DNA from: Candidatus Brocadiia bacterium | GTDB lineage: Bacteria > Planctomycetota > MHYJ01 > WSZJ01 | NCBI GenBank assembly: GCA_013360825.1 | Contig: JABWAY010000287.1 | Coordinates: 1-5,362, forward strand | Direction of reading: 5' to 3' | Length of the DNA: 5,362 nucleotides | Shown here: positions 4,869 through 5,362 of the stretch, piece after piece | How the letters are laid out: each line of letters opens with the position of its first letter | How positions within the stretch are numbered: position 1 is the first letter of the stretch | Translations under genes and position numbers: made by a program | The notes under the pieces: generated by a model | The model's database searches: none | What the model was told of the DNA's origin: nothing | What the model saw: the letters and a program-made list of their open reading frames with translations, nothing else

Positions 4869-5362
4869 ATGAGCGCTCGATCTCTCCTTTGGTTCGCACT
4901 TCTCGCGATTTCCGCCGCCGGGGCCTCCCTACGGGCCCAAGCCCCCGGCTCCCCCTTCGACCGCTGGGACGCGAACGGCGACGGGCGGCTGGTCCGCGAG
5001 GAGCTGCCCGAGCCGCTCCGCCGGAACTTCGAACGCGTCGATGCGAACCGCGACGGATTCGTCTCCCGCGAGGAGGACGCCGCCGTCCGCCGCGACCGCC
5101 CCGGCGCGAACGGAAAAGGCAAGGGGGCGCAGGGCGCGGCGAGGCTCCCCGAGGGAGTGAGGAAGCTCGCCGATCTCGACTACGCCGGCACGGGCAATCC
5201 GCGCCACACCCTCGATCTGTATCTGCCGGAGAAACCCGCCGCGGAGGGGCCGCTTCCCGTCGTCGTCTTCATCCACGGCGGCGGCTGGCAGAACGGCGAC
5301 AAGAACGGCGGCGGCGGGCGCGTCGCCCCGCTCGTGGCCACGGGCAGGTTCGCCGGCGCCTC
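4869..5362 (+). CDS. Secreted EF-hand / alpha-beta hydrolase (esterase-like), 3' partial
   Basis: The first 164 residues of a protein continuing past the right edge. Residues 1-25 form a signal peptide: MSAR, a hydrophobic core LLWFALLAISAAGA, and likely cleavage after LRA (A23) or AQA (A25). Two EF-hand calcium loops follow: D34-N36-D38 to E45 (DANGDGRLVREE) and D58-N60-D62 to E69 (DANRDGFVSREE). A Gly/Lys-rich linker (about 78-92) leads into an alpha/beta-hydrolase start: LDLYLP (115-120), then VVVFIHGGGWQNGDK, whose HGGGW (136-140) is the oxyanion-hole motif of the BD-FAE/Aes-type esterase families. The catalytic serine and histidine would lie beyond the window. It is probably an exported, calcium-binding carboxyl- or carbohydrate esterase, an architecture common in planctomycetes. 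The start is the first ATG before the signal peptide; no clear Shine-Dalgarno precedes it. It lies 46 bases after the esterase fragment on the same strand, which suggests an esterase-rich polysaccharide-degradation neighbourhood. Confidence 0.85.
   Translation, partial: MSARSLLWFALLAISAAGASLRAQAPGSPFDRWDANGDGRLVREELPEPLRRNFERVDANRDGFVSREEDAAVRRDRPGANGKGKGAQGAARLPEGVRKLADLDYAGTGNPRHTLDLYLPEKPAAEGPLPVVVFIHGGGWQNGDKNGGGGRVAPLVATGRFAGA

Noticed and set aside
2505..5122. Two long minus-strand open frames (2505-4283 and 3146-5122) opposite copA and the esterase
   Set aside because: Low-complexity Arg/Ser/Pro/Gly-rich translations without motifs, spanning the antisense of several independent genes. 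They are shadows of the plus-strand coding regions.
1..5362. tRNA, rRNA, CRISPR array, insertion sequence, riboswitch
   Set aside because: No cloverleaf-like conserved loops, regularly spaced repeats, transposase coding or terminal inverted repeats were recognised on either strand.

Overview
This is a G+C-rich bacterial window (around two thirds G+C or more by eye) holding six protein-coding regions and no RNA genes, CRISPR array or insertion sequence that I can see. The best lineage guess is Planctomycetota or a close relative. The HU-type protein has the core typical of planctomycete HU proteins, and an SGNH/SASA-type esterase next to a secreted EF-hand plus alpha/beta-hydrolase protein is a common planctomycete and verrucomicrobial combination. 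This is an inference from remembered family features, not a search result.

Left part (1-2126, plus strand): a candidate regulatory region (1-172) leads into a two-gene, translationally overlapping unit. The first gene encodes a stand-alone protein with a BioD-like P-loop domain and a DRTGG domain, the same two modules found at the N terminus of long phosphotransacetylases, but without the acetyltransferase domain. The second is dapB, 4-hydroxy-tetrahydrodipicolinate reductase of the lysine/diaminopimelate pathway, with its catalytic motifs intact.

Middle (2127-2612): a complete HU/IHF-family DNA-binding protein lies on the minus strand, tail to tail with dapB and only 3 bases apart. Upstream of it is a relatively A+T-rich intergenic region with a good sigma70-like promoter for the HU gene and a weaker, possibly leaderless, promoter for the divergent copper ATPase gene.

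Right part (2613-5362, plus strand): a copper-type P1B ATPase gene (copA-like) runs normally through the HMA domain, six membrane segments, the A domain, CPC, DKTGT and most of the N domain. It then loses all similarity near 4125-4145 and stops at 4199. It lacks the second half of the P domain and the last two membrane helices. The next reading frame starts within the stop codon (ATGA) and encodes the C-terminal two thirds of a SASA/SGNH carbohydrate acetylesterase, without the GQSN block that carries the nucleophilic serine. Two unrelated genes, each missing the end facing the other, therefore abut. This is either a genomic deletion or rearrangement, or an assembly misjoin, and it is the most notable point of the window. 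A short gap with a hairpin-forming inverted repeat follows, then the start of a secreted EF-hand/alpha-beta-hydrolase protein that runs off the right edge.

I found no evidence for a new multi-gene system. The unusual items are the copA/esterase junction and the DRTGG protein coupled to dapB.
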